64,000 nucleotides of DNA from Cellvibrionales bacterium. Its GTDB lineage: Bacteria; Pseudomonadota; Gammaproteobacteria; Pseudomonadales; GM7GCV1. Location of the stretch: the NCBI GenBank assembly GCA_014323765.1, contig JACONM010000017.1, forward strand, positions 5,949-69,948, in the 5' to 3' direction. Below are positions 1 to 8,243 of the stretch, one piece after another. Within the stretch, counting starts at the first letter, position 1. Each line of letters starts with the position of its first letter. The notes under the pieces are model-generated. The model made no database searches and was not told where the DNA came from. It saw nothing but the letters and a program-made list of their open reading frames with translations. Both the position numbers and the translations under genes were made by a program.

Positions 1-1
1 C

Positions 2-1243
2 GACCAACTCTGGGACAAACTCACCCGCAGCAAAGACCACGCCCCCCCCCACTCCTCCCTGCTCGCCCTGCCGCACCCCTACATCGTCCCCGGCGGCCGC
101 TTCCGCGAAATCTACTATTGGGACAGCTACTTCACCATGCTCGGTCTCGCCCACAGCGGGCGGCAAGCCCTAGTCGCCCACATGGTCGCCAACTTCGCCC
201 ACCTCATCGACCGCATCGGCTTCATCCCCAACGGCAACCGCACCTACTACTGCACTCGCTCGCAACCCCCCTTCTTCGCCCTAATGGTCGAATTACTCGC
301 CGAATCCCAGCAAGACGAGCAAATCTACCTCCAATACCTCCCCCAACTAGAACGCGAATACCAATTCTGGATGGCCGGCTCCAACGAATTGAAAGAAGGA
401 CAAGCCCACCGCCGCGTCGTAAATCACCAAGGCACCCTGCTAAACCGCTACTGGGACGATGCCGCCACCCCCCGCCAAGAAAGCCACAGCGAAGACGTCG
501 AACTCGCCGCCGCAAGCCACCGCGACCCCGCCGAAATCTACCGCGAAATCCGCGCCGCCGCCGAATCCGGTTGGGACTTCAGCATCCGCTGGTTCGCCGA
601 CGCCCAAACCATGGCCACCATCCGCACCACCCAAATGCTCCCCGTAGACCTAAACGCCCTACTACACCGCCTAGAAGACCGCCTGTCCCACGCCCACCAC
701 CTAGCCGAAAACCCCACCCAAGCCGACTTCTACCGCACCCGCGCCACCCACCGCCAACAAGCCATCCAAACCGGCTTCTTCGACCAAAAATCCGGCCTCT
801 TCACCGACCTCCTCCTAGACGGCCACCCCGCCCCCACCCCCACCGCAGCCACCGCCTTCCCCCTATTCCTACACCTCGCCACCCCCGACCAAGCCACCCA
901 AGTCGCCACCTATCTGGAAGCCAACTTCCTCCGCCCCGGCGGCTGGGCCAGCACCCTAATCGAGAGCGGCCAACAATGGGATGCCCCCAACGGCTGGGCC
1001 CCACTACAATGGGCCATCTACCAAGGATTAAAAAACTACGGCCACCAAGACCTCGCCAACCAAGGCGCCCACCGCTGGGCCAAAAACTGCCTAACCGTCT
1101 TCCGCCAAACCGGCAAACTCCTAGAAAAATACAACATCGAACAGGTAGGCACCCTCGCCGCCGGCGGCGAATACCAAGTCCAAGACGGCTTCGGCTGGAC
1201 CAACGCCACCCTACTCCGCCTCCTAGACGACCTAGCCCTATAA
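2..1243 (+). CDS. Trehalase (GH37), 3' part of gene
   Basis: Hydrolyses alpha,alpha-trehalose to two glucose molecules. The reading frame is already open at the left window edge, so the N-terminus is missing and about 413 codons are visible. The first trehalase signature, PGGRFxExYYWDSYF, lies around codons 30-44 and the second, QWDAPNGWAP, around nt 973-1002. A glycine-rich GGEY stretch close to the C-terminus also fits GH37. An internal ATG at 137 falls inside the first signature and cannot be the real start. Whether the enzyme is periplasmic or cytosolic cannot be told without the N-terminus. Codon use is strongly C-ending with many CTA leucines. Family assignment is very secure. Confidence 0.95.
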   Translation, partial: DQLWDKLTRSKDHAPPHSSLLALPHPYIVPGGRFREIYYWDSYFTMLGLAHSGRQALVAHMVANFAHLIDRIGFIPNGNRTYYCTRSQPPFFALMVELLAESQQDEQIYLQYLPQLEREYQFWMAGSNELKEGQAHRRVVNHQGTLLNRYWDDAATPRQESHSEDVELAAASHRDPAEIYREIRAAAESGWDFSIRWFADAQTMATIRTTQMLPVDLNALLHRLEDRLSHAHHLAENPTQADFYRTRATHRQQAIQTGFFDQKSGLFTDLLLDGHPAPTPTAATAFPLFLHLATPDQATQVATYLEANFLRPGGWASTLIESGQQWDAPNGWAPLQWAIYQGLKNYGHQDLANQGAHRWAKNCLTVFRQTGKLLEKYNIEQVGTLAAGGEYQVQDGFGWTNATLLRLLDDLAL

Positions 1244-1282
1244 TCCCCCCCACCCCACAAAAACCCAGCAATAAAAAAACCA

Positions 1283-2017
1283 ATGCTGCATGCCAAACCC
1301 ATAATCACCGATGCGCCATTGGCCACTGTCTTTTCCAAAGATCGATGCATCACTGCCCCCGCGCTAAATGCGCCAGCCGGGCTGCATTACAACACCCGCC
1401 TAAAAATGGACGGCCTAGATTTGCTCTCCAAGCTCCCCGCCAACGCCATCCCAGTCGCCTTTTTTGACCCGCAATACCGGGGCGTGCTCGACAAACTCAG
1501 CTACGGCAATGAAGGCGTCAGCCGCGGCAAAGCCCGCTGCAGCCTTGCGCAAATGTCAGAAAAAACCATTCAGGCATTCATCGCCGCAATTTCCCGCAGC
1601 CTGATCCCAAGCGGACACCTGTTCTTATGGATGGACAAATTCCACCTATGCACCGGCTTTGCCAACTGGCTTGAAGAAACCGCCCTCGATGTGGTCGACA
1701 TGCTCACTTGGCACAAAGGCAGAATAGGCATGGGCTACCGCACCCGCCGCACCTCCGAACACTTGGTCGTATTACAAAAAAAACCGCGCCGCGCTAAAGG
1801 CATTTGGAAAGTCCACACCATCCCCGACATCTGGTCCGAACAAGTCAAGCCCGGCAGCCATGCCCACAAAAAACCCACCCAGCTACAAGGCGAATTAATC
1901 GCCGCTGTATCCAACCCGGGCGATCTAGTAATAGACCCAGCAGCAGGCAGTTTCTCAGTATTAGAAGCCTGCCAAAACACCGGTCGCAATTTTCTAGGCT
2001 GCGATCTAAACGGCTAA
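1283..2017 (+). CDS. Orphan beta-class DNA methyltransferase
   Basis: Predicted site-specific adenine-N6 or cytosine-N4 DNA methyltransferase of 244 residues. The catalytic motif IV is DPQY (residues 62-65), a variant of DPPY. The SAM-binding motif comes after it, as DPAAGSFSVLEA at about 218-229. This IV-before-I order defines the beta class. A conserved HKKPTQL segment sits between them, as in related enzymes. No nuclease gene adjoins it: upstream is trehalase and downstream is IS1595 debris, so it looks like a solitary methylase or the survivor of a broken restriction system. There is no clear Shine-Dalgarno before the ATG. The target sequence cannot be inferred. Confidence 0.85.
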   Translation: MLHAKPIITDAPLATVFSKDRCITAPALNAPAGLHYNTRLKMDGLDLLSKLPANAIPVAFFDPQYRGVLDKLSYGNEGVSRGKARCSLAQMSEKTIQAFIAAISRSLIPSGHLFLWMDKFHLCTGFANWLEETALDVVDMLTWHKGRIGMGYRTRRTSEHLVVLQKKPRRAKGIWKVHTIPDIWSEQVKPGSHAHKKPTQLQGELIAAVSNPGDLVIDPAAGSFSVLEACQNTGRNFLGCDLNG

Positions 2018-2181
2018 AACAACCGGACGCAAATGTTGCGAACCGCTAAAAACTAACCCCGACCAAATTAGTCCGAAAAGAAAAAGCAACCCCCCAATCG
2101 ATGATTACCAGTGAACCAACCACCCCCCACAGTCGTAATCACAACCAATAGTTGCCAACTCCACCAATCCACCACCCCACC

Positions 2182-2292
2182 ATGCCCACCCCAGCCCCCG
2201 AACCCGCCCTACTAGACCAGCTAAAAGCGTTTTATCGCGACCTGCTACATATGCCGCTCGACGACATCGAGCAACTCTACAGCCAAGACATC
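2182..2292 (+). pseudogene. NTF2/SnoaL-like protein, N-terminal fragment
   Basis: About 38 codons look like the first helices of a nuclear transport factor 2-like protein (LDQLKAFYRDLL, then an LDDIEQLYSQDI segment where the family continues into its first strand). At codon 38-39 the reading frame runs directly into IS1595 transposase sequence, so the gene is truncated and its remaining roughly 80-100 codons are absent. An ATG at 2182 is the likely start; an upstream in-frame ATG at 2152 exists. The call rests on a short stretch and is moderate. It cannot encode a working NTF2 fold. Confidence 0.5.
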
Positions 2293-2655
2293 GTCTTCGG
2301 CCTATTCAAGCGCGGCGGCTGGGTGTCTACGGAGATCGTCCCTGATGCGCGCAAACGCACACTACAACGGGTCATACGCAGCAAAGTCGACCTAGATAGC
2401 GTGATTCATTTTTTCGAGTCCAGCATGGCCCCCATGAATTCGCCAACACTCGGTCCCACATCAGCGGCATCGAATCATTCTGGGTCTATGCCAAATTGCG
2501 ATTGAGCAAAATGAAAGGCATTCGCCAGCCTATGTTTTATTACCACCTGAAAGAGACGGAATTCCGCTTCAATCACCGCCAAGACAACTTATATCTCATC
2601 CTGCTAAAATTGCTCCGTGAGGAGCCGATTTGATGGCTTGGCTTCCTAAGGCCCA
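2293..2655 (+). mobile_element. IS1595-family transposase remnant (middle and C-terminal part)
   Basis: The sequence encodes VFGLFKRGGWVSTEIVPDA and KVDLDSVIH in one frame. It then resumes in another frame as HEFANTRSHISGIESFW, followed by a YYHLKETEFRFNH segment ending at the TGA at 2631-2633. This is the DDE core and C-terminus typical of IS1595-family transposases. About 20 residues between VIH and HEFA are missing and the frame shifts there, so the copy is dead. The N-terminus is also absent. The homologous end at 60826-60893 shares the terminal stretch up to about 2655, which suggests the element end lies only a few bases before the pyc start codon. Confidence 0.8.
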
Positions 2656-2660
2656 AAAAA

Positions 2661-5600
2661 ATGCCCGACTTCCAAAAAATACTGATCGCCAACCGTAGCG
2701 AGATCGCCATCCGCATTATGCGGGCGGTCAACGAGCTCGGCAAAAAAACCGTGGCGGTCTACGCCGCGCAGGACAAACTGAGCCTGCACCGCTTTAAGGC
2801 CGATGAGGCGTACCAAATCGGAGCCGGGCGCGGCCCGGTGGCGGCTTATCTGGCGATCGACGAACTAATTCGCGTGGCCAAAATGGCCGGTGCCGATGCC
2901 ATCCACCCCGGCTACGGCCTGTTGTCGGAAAACCCAGATTTTGTCGATGCCTGCGAGCAGCACGGCATTTGTTTTATCGGCCCCAGCGCGGCGACCATGC
3001 GCGCCCTCGGCGACAAAGCGGCGGCGCGGCAGGTGGCCATGGATGCCGGGGTGCCGGTGGTGCCAGCCACCGCGGTGCTGGGGGACGATATGGCGCAGAT
3101 CCACGCTCAGGCGGCAGAGATCGGCTACCCGCTCATGCTCAAAGCCAGTTGGGGCGGCGGCGGGCGCGGCATGCGGGCGATTGCGGGGCCGGAAGAACTA
3201 GAAGCCAAAGTGCTCGAGGGGCGACGCGAGGCCGAAGCCGCTTTCGGCAACGGTGCCGGCTATTTAGAAAAAATGATTGAACGCGCCCGCCATGTGGAGG
3301 TGCAAATTCTCGGCGATCAGCACGGCGGGCTTTATCACCTGTATGAGCGCGATTGCTCGGTGCAACGGCGCAATCAGAAAGTGGTCGAACGCGCCCCCGC
3401 CCCCTATTTGACCGCGGCGCAACGCGAGCATGTTTGCCAGCTTGGCCAGCGACTGTGCCAGCAGGTCGGCTACCACGGGGCCGGCACCGTCGAATTTTTA
3501 ATGGATATGGACAGCGACGAGTTTTATTTTATCGAAGTAAATCCGCGCATCCAAGTCGAGCACACGGTAACCGAAGAAGTTACCGGCATCGACATCGTCC
3601 AAGCGCAAATAAAAATTGCCGAGGGCAAAACCATTGCCGCAGCCACCGGGGTCGATTCCCAAGACGAAGTGCGCCTCCGCGGCCACGCCCTGCAAGCGCG
3701 AATTACCACCGAAGACCCGCAAAACAATTTTATCCCCGATTACGGGCGCATCGCCGCCTATCGTTCGGCCAACGGTCCGGGGCTGCGGCTCGATGGCGGC
3801 ACCGCCTACGCCGGCGGGGTCATCACCCGTTATTACGACTCTTTATTAGTCAAGGTCACCGCCCATGCCCAAACCCCGGCGGCGGCAATTCGCCGCATGG
3901 GCCGCGCCCTGCGCGAGTTCCGCATTCGCGGGGTGTCGACCAATATCGCCTTTGTCGAAAACCTATTGCAACACCCAACCTTTTTATCCGGTGAATACAG
4001 CACCCGGTTTATCGACAGCACTCCCGAGTTATTCCAATTCAGCCCACGCCGCGACCGTGCCACCCGCCTGCTCAATTACATCGCGGAGGTCACAGTCAAC
4101 GGCCATCCGGAAACAAAAAATTCGCCGCCCTCCGCCGCCAAACTAAAGCCCCCCACACCGCCGCCCGCGCAGGCGGAACCCGCCCCCGGCACCCGCAATC
4201 TATTGGCAGAAAAAGGCCCGCAAGCAGTGGCCGATTGGCTGGCCGCGCAACCGCAATTATTATTGACCGACACCAGCATGCGCGATGCACACCAGTCGCT
4301 GCTCGCCACCCGCATGCGTTCCTATGATCTAGTGCGCATCGCCCCCGCTTATGCCGTCAACCTGCCGCAATTATTTTCACTGGAATGCTGGGGCGGAGCC
4401 ACCTTTGATGTCGCCTACCGCTTTTTACATGAATGTCCCTGGCAACGCCTGCGCGACCTACGCACCAAACTGCCGAATATCATGACCCAAATGCTGTTGC
4501 GCGGGGCCAACGGGGTGGGCTACACCAATTATCCGGATAATGTGGTGCAAGAATTTGTCCGCCAAGCGGCCACCGGCATCGACTTATTCCGGGTGTTTGA
4601 TTCGCTAAATTGGGTAGAAAACATGCGGGTCGCTATGGACGCGGTTTTAGAAAATAACAAACTGTGCGAGGGCACTATTTGTTACACCGGCGACATTCTA
4701 AATCCCAATCGCGCCAAATATAATCTGCGCTATTACATCGACCGCGCTAAAGAATTGCGCGCCGCCGGGGCGCATATTTTGGGATTAAAAGACATGGCCG
4801 GCCTGCTTAAACCTGCCGCCGCTCGAGTGCTAATAAAAGCCTTAAGAGAGGAAGTCGGTCTGCCCGTGCATTTTCACACCCACGATACCTCCGGCCTCGC
4901 CGCTGCCACCGTTCTCGCCGCCGCCGAGGCCGGGGTAGATGCCGCCGATGCCGCCATGGATGCGCTCTCCGGCGGTACGTCGCAGCCTTGCATAGGTTCC
5001 ATTATTGAAGCACTGGCCCACACCGAACGCGCCACCGGCCTCGACAGCGAGCGGGTGCGGGAAATTTCCCGTTATTGGCAGGGGGTGCGCACCCAATACA
5101 CCGCCTTTGAAAGCGGCTTGCCCGCGCCCGCCTCGGAAGTGTATTTGCACGAAATACCCGGCGGGCAATTCACTAATCTAAAAACGCAAGCACGTGCGCT
5201 AGGGTTGGAAGAACGCTGGCCGGAAGTGGCGCACGCCTATGCGCAGGCCAACCAGATTTTCGGCGACATCGTTAAAGTAACCCCCTCTTCCAAAGTGGTC
5301 GGCGATATGGCACTGATGATGGTCGCGCAAAACCTAAGCCGCGCACAAGTGGAAGACCCGGATTTTGATCTGGCTTTCCCCGATTCAGTGGTCGACATGC
5401 TGCGCGGCAACCTCGGCCAACCGCCGGGCGGCTTTCCCGAGGGCATCGTAAAAAAGGTATTAAAAGACGAACAACCGTCCCTAGAACGCCCCGGTAAAAA
5501 CCTGCCGCCAATGGATCTCGAACAGGCCCGCGCCACCCTATCCGCCAAGTTAGACGGTGCCACAGTGGACGATGAAGACCTAAATGGCTATTTAATGTAC

Positions 5601-6098
5601 CCACAGGTTTTTCTCGATTACCGGCAACGCCACCAAACCTACGGCCCAGTGCGCACCCTGCCGACCAAAACCTTTTTTTACGGCATGCAAGCAGGCGAGG
5701 AAATCACCGCCGAAATCGACCCGGGCAAAACATTAGAAATTCGCCTGCAAGCGGTAGGCGAGCCGGATGAAAAAGGCGATGTGCGGGTGTTTTTTGAATT
5801 AAACGGCCAACCGCGGGTAATCCGTGTGCCAGACCGTAAAATAAAAAACACAACCAGCCAACGCCGTCGCGCCGTCGAATCCGACCCCAACCAAATCGGT
5901 GCCCCCATGCCCGGCATCGTCACCAGCATCGCCGTCACCACTGGCCAAACCGTCCAACGCGGCGACCTGCTACTAACCATCGAGGCCATGAAAATGGAAA
6001 CCGGCATCCACGCCGAGCGCGATGCAGTGGTAAAACAAATACACATCCAACCCGGCGGGCAGATCGATGCCCATGATCTGCTGATTGAACTAGGTTAG
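2661..6098 (+). CDS. pyc: Pyruvate carboxylase, single chain
   Basis: Biotin-dependent carboxylation of pyruvate to oxaloacetate, an anaplerotic and gluconeogenic step. The 1145 residues have the full order of a single-chain enzyme. An ATP-grasp biotin carboxylase comes first (about 1-460, starting KILIANRSEIAIRI). The carboxyltransferase barrel follows (about 530-1000), with the metal-site motif as DTSMRDAHQS where DTTFRDAHQS is usual. The biotinyl domain is last, with EAMKMET and the acceptor lysine near residue 1111. A linker rich in Pro and Ala (about 485-525) separates the first two. The putative Shine-Dalgarno AAGG at 2650-2653 lies within the end of an IS1595 remnant, so native upstream control has probably been replaced. 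Confidence 0.95.
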   Translation: MPDFQKILIANRSEIAIRIMRAVNELGKKTVAVYAAQDKLSLHRFKADEAYQIGAGRGPVAAYLAIDELIRVAKMAGADAIHPGYGLLSENPDFVDACEQHGICFIGPSAATMRALGDKAAARQVAMDAGVPVVPATAVLGDDMAQIHAQAAEIGYPLMLKASWGGGGRGMRAIAGPEELEAKVLEGRREAEAAFGNGAGYLEKMIERARHVEVQILGDQHGGLYHLYERDCSVQRRNQKVVERAPAPYLTAAQREHVCQLGQRLCQQVGYHGAGTVEFLMDMDSDEFYFIEVNPRIQVEHTVTEEVTGIDIVQAQIKIAEGKTIAAATGVDSQDEVRLRGHALQARITTEDPQNNFIPDYGRIAAYRSANGPGLRLDGGTAYAGGVITRYYDSLLVKVTAHAQTPAAAIRRMGRALREFRIRGVSTNIAFVENLLQHPTFLSGEYSTRFIDSTPELFQFSPRRDRATRLLNYIAEVTVNGHPETKNSPPSAAKLKPPTPPPAQAEPAPGTRNLLAEKGPQAVADWLAAQPQLLLTDTSMRDAHQSLLATRMRSYDLVRIAPAYAVNLPQLFSLECWGGATFDVAYRFLHECPWQRLRDLRTKLPNIMTQMLLRGANGVGYTNYPDNVVQEFVRQAATGIDLFRVFDSLNWVENMRVAMDAVLENNKLCEGTICYTGDILNPNRAKYNLRYYIDRAKELRAAGAHILGLKDMAGLLKPAAARVLIKALREEVGLPVHFHTHDTSGLAAATVLAAAEAGVDAADAAMDALSGGTSQPCIGSIIEALAHTERATGLDSERVREISRYWQGVRTQYTAFESGLPAPASEVYLHEIPGGQFTNLKTQARALGLEERWPEVAHAYAQANQIFGDIVKVTPSSKVVGDMALMMVAQNLSRAQVEDPDFDLAFPDSVVDMLRGNLGQPPGGFPEGIVKKVLKDEQPSLERPGKNLPPMDLEQARATLSAKLDGATVDDEDLNGYLMYPQVFLDYRQRHQTYGPVRTLPTKTFFYGMQAGEEITAEIDPGKTLEIRLQAVGEPDEKGDVRVFFELNGQPRVIRVPDRKIKNTTSQRRRAVESDPNQIGAPMPGIVTSIAVTTGQTVQRGDLLLTIEAMKMETGIHAERDAVVKQIHIQPGGQIDAHDLLIELG

Positions 6099-6259
6099 TT
6101 TCAATGGCGAGCCTGGCGGGGCCGGGATGACCTAATGTTGCGGTGCTTCTCACCACCCCTAAGCGACCATCTCCCAAGTGTAAAAAAACTAGGGTGAGAA
6201 AAAAGCCGACTTAATGACGTTTCGGGGCATCGATTTTTTATCGGGGCTGCCCCAGATAA

Positions 6260-6391
6260 CTACCCCATACTCTCCTTAACCCATTGTCTTAATTGAACCA
6301 TTTGAGCCAACGGGGCACTGTGATTGAATCGCCACTCGCATTCCTTGAGATAGAGCGAGAATCGGTGCTTTTTTACCAGCGATTTTGCGGG
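6260..6391 (-). mobile_element. IS1595-family transposase remnant (C-terminus)
   Basis: Read on the minus strand, the segment encodes KKHRFSLYLKECEWRFNH and about 20 more residues before a stop. The YLKECEWRFNH signature is the C-terminal hallmark of IS1595-type transposases. It differs from the 2.3 kb relic, which has YHLKETEFRFNH and another tail, so it derives from a different subfamily member. Nothing of the catalytic core precedes it. Confidence 0.75.
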
Positions 6392-6483
6392 CATTGCGCC
6401 CCGCAGGCGGCAACTCAGGAGAACAAGCAGCGCGGATCTGAGCGGGACGCACACGAAGGGGAGGGAGACGATAGCGGCGGTTT

Positions 6484-6636
6484 TTAGAAGTCGTACGTCA
6501 GGCGCAAATTGACACGGCGCGGCAGGACTGGGCGACCGACAACAAAATCACCCGCCGTCTGCTCTGCGTCACGTGGGTTACCTTCAGTGGTGCCATCAGA
6601 ATCCAACAGGTTGAAAATATACAGCCCAATGCGAGA
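6484..6636 (-). pseudogene. TonB-dependent receptor, C-terminal remnant
   Basis: The minus strand encodes about 50 residues with the look of the last beta strands of an outer-membrane receptor: IGLYIFNLLDSDGTTEG, then RPVLPRRVNLRLTYDF and a stop. Ending on aromatic YDF is typical of TonB-dependent receptors, and the receptor at 60.9 kb also ends in KYDF. The frame is closed by a stop directly upstream, so only the tail of a former receptor gene survives, abutting an IS1595 fragment. Confidence 0.65.
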
Positions 6637-6642
6637 TCATAG

Positions 6643-6833
6643 GTCAACCGCTTCAGTCCGTTCAAGCAAGACCGTTTGATTGAGTATTTCATCGCTGGCA
6701 CAACGGCTCGCACATCGGCCTACTTACTAGGCGTGAACCACAATTCCGCCGCCTGTAATTCCACCGCTTGCGGCAGATCATCGCTGTGCAGACCGAGGCT
6801 GCGAGCGCAGCGATGTTTGGCGGTAAAGTGGTT
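6643..6833 (+). mobile_element. IS1595-family transposase remnant (N-terminus, frameshifted)
   Basis: The plus strand encodes FKQDRLIEYFIAGTTARTSA and then LLGVNHNSAA, the N-terminal helix-turn-helix region of IS1595 transposases. After a one-base deletion near 6757 the next frame continues with FHRLRQIIAVQTEAASAAMF and GGKVV. The homology stops where the downstream methyltransferase gene ends (6835), so the rest of the element has been lost. It is opposite in orientation to the relic at 6260. Confidence 0.8.
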
Positions 6834-6834
6834 G

Positions 6835-8079
6835 TCAATCCCATCCCTTAATATCTTCAATAATCCGCCGCAAATCCCCGCTCACCCATTCATGTCTATT
6901 GTCATATTTGGCATGAATGAATTTTTCAATTTCCTGATAATGCGGAGATCTAAACGAAAATTCCAGCTTAAAACTGCGCCCCGGATCACTCGTCTGATAG
7001 CTGCCCAAGCGTTCCTTCACATCTTTAGCGATCCCCACCTTGTATTCGCCGGGGTAATTTTTATGGGGAATCACATAGACGAATTTTGTATTAGCTTGCG
7101 TTGTGTCTATATCGGTGCGCTTAGGCGGCGCAGTTTGGAACTCAGGCTCGCCGCTAACCATATCCGCCGGTACTTCACGGCCCAATCGTTCTTTAACCAA
7201 TTCAAAAGCCTTGTACGAGACATCCACCCCGACCCAATCGCGCTGTAACGATTCGGCGGCAACAAGCGTTGTGGCGCAGCCGCAAAAGGGGTCCAGCACC
7301 ATATCGCCGGGCTCGCTGGAAGCCCTAATAATGCGCTGCAACAGGGCCAGCGGTTTTTGTGTCGGATAGCCAGTCTTTTCTTTCGAGAAACTTTTGATCA
7401 TAATGCTGTCCAGCACATCGGCAGAGCTACAATTCCAAGTGTCCTCGATGGGCACCCCTGCGCCAGTCGGTTTTTTACCATCCCGCCGCACATAATCGGG
7501 CGGATAGGGAATGTAGCTTTTATTAAAAATTTTCGCAGCAGCCGCCGTTTTTAAATAGTACAAAATCGTATCATGATTCCGAATCCAGCCCCGTTTTTGA
7601 GTCTTATACCCACTCACCCAGCCAATCCGCCAAATAATTTCATTCTGAAAATGTTTCTCCCCAAAAATGCAATCCATAAGCAATTTAAGATAATGGCTCA
7701 TAGTCGGATCGCAATGCAAATAGACGGAACCAGTACCGCGCAAAACCCGTTGGCATTCGATCAAACGAATGGCCATATAAGCAAGATAAAAAAAATTATA
7801 AGACGACCGTCCTTCAATATTTTTAACACTATTCAAAAATTCATGCAGCGCATAATGGTCTTGACGAATTTCATCCAGCCACTCATTCTTAATATCTTCT
7901 TCACGGAAAATATCGGAAAATTCCGCCCCCTCCGCACTGCTACCAATGGGCGCAGTAAAAACCTTCTTTTTATTGAACGGCGGGTCTAGATAAATCAGAT
8001 CGACAGACTTGCTATTGATGCCCCGCAGCACATCCAGATTATCTCGGCAATAGATAGTCCGACTCTTCAGGTTGACCAT
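6835..8079 (-). CDS. Beta-class DNA methyltransferase fused to a GIY-YIG/T5orf172-like domain
   Basis: A 414-residue protein with two parts. The first 320 residues are a beta-class adenine/cytosine DNA methyltransferase: catalytic DPPF at 32-35, a TQKP segment, and the SAM loop VLDPFCGCATTLVAAE near 270. Residues 333-414 resemble the T5orf172/GIY-YIG superfamily: FVYVIP, then YKVGIAKDVKERL, and a late YQEIEKFIHAKY and HEWVSGD, matching the GIY, YIG/Arg and Glu positions of that fold. This may be a nuclease or only a DNA-binding module. No separate endonuclease adjoins. The gene is visibly less GC-rich than its neighbours and borders IS debris, which suggests recent transfer. Confidence 0.85.
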   Translation of the reverse strand: MVNLKSRTIYCRDNLDVLRGINSKSVDLIYLDPPFNKKKVFTAPIGSSAEGAEFSDIFREEDIKNEWLDEIRQDHYALHEFLNSVKNIEGRSSYNFFYLAYMAIRLIECQRVLRGTGSVYLHCDPTMSHYLKLLMDCIFGEKHFQNEIIWRIGWVSGYKTQKRGWIRNHDTILYYLKTAAAAKIFNKSYIPYPPDYVRRDGKKPTGAGVPIEDTWNCSSADVLDSIMIKSFSKEKTGYPTQKPLALLQRIIRASSEPGDMVLDPFCGCATTLVAAESLQRDWVGVDVSYKAFELVKERLGREVPADMVSGEPEFQTAPPKRTDIDTTQANTKFVYVIPHKNYPGEYKVGIAKDVKERLGSYQTSDPGRSFKLEFSFRSPHYQEIEKFIHAKYDNRHEWVSGDLRRIIEDIKGWD

Positions 8080-8112
8080 GCAATTCTTACCTCAAGCCCA
8101 GTAGAAAAAGAG

Positions 8113-8144
8113 AAGCCCCCCTGACAAGGGGGGTTGGGGGGTTG
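8113..8144 (+). repeat. GC-rich hairpin repeat, copy 1
   Basis: A run of C, TGACAA, a run of G, then TT-G6-TTG. The C6/G6 arms can pair around the TGACAA loop, and the trailing G runs could form a quadruplex. Three further copies lie at 55710, 60047 and 60088. This one sits between the methyltransferase start and the end of the flavin monooxygenase gene. Confidence 0.8.
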
Positions 8145-8243
8145 ATTGGGCGGGGCTTGATTGGAGAGGTTGGAGAAGGTTCAATCGAACCCCCTCCCAC
8201 CCCAAAAAAACACCCCCACAAACCAGCCCACCCATCGCACCCC

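Larger units (their letters stand above)
6099..6834. other. Gene-free debris region
   Basis: No intact gene is seen in these 736 bases. They contain three recognisable relics, listed separately: an IS1595 transposase C-terminus on the minus strand, a TonB-receptor C-terminus on the minus strand, and an IS1595 transposase N-terminus on the plus strand. The first 160 bases after pyc show nothing recognisable. Confidence 0.7.

Noticed and set aside
118-1467. Long Arg/Pro-rich open frame over trehalase
   Set aside because: Frame-shifted reading of C-rich trehalase codons; low complexity and no homology, while the true frame has both trehalase signatures.
6643-6833. Open frame from 6676 as an independent small gene
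   Set aside because: It matches the IS1595 transposase N-terminus up to a frameshift and is antisense to the methyltransferase beyond that.
8113-8144. GC-rich repeat as a classical rho-independent terminator
   Set aside because: No T run follows the hairpin on either strand at any of the four copies.
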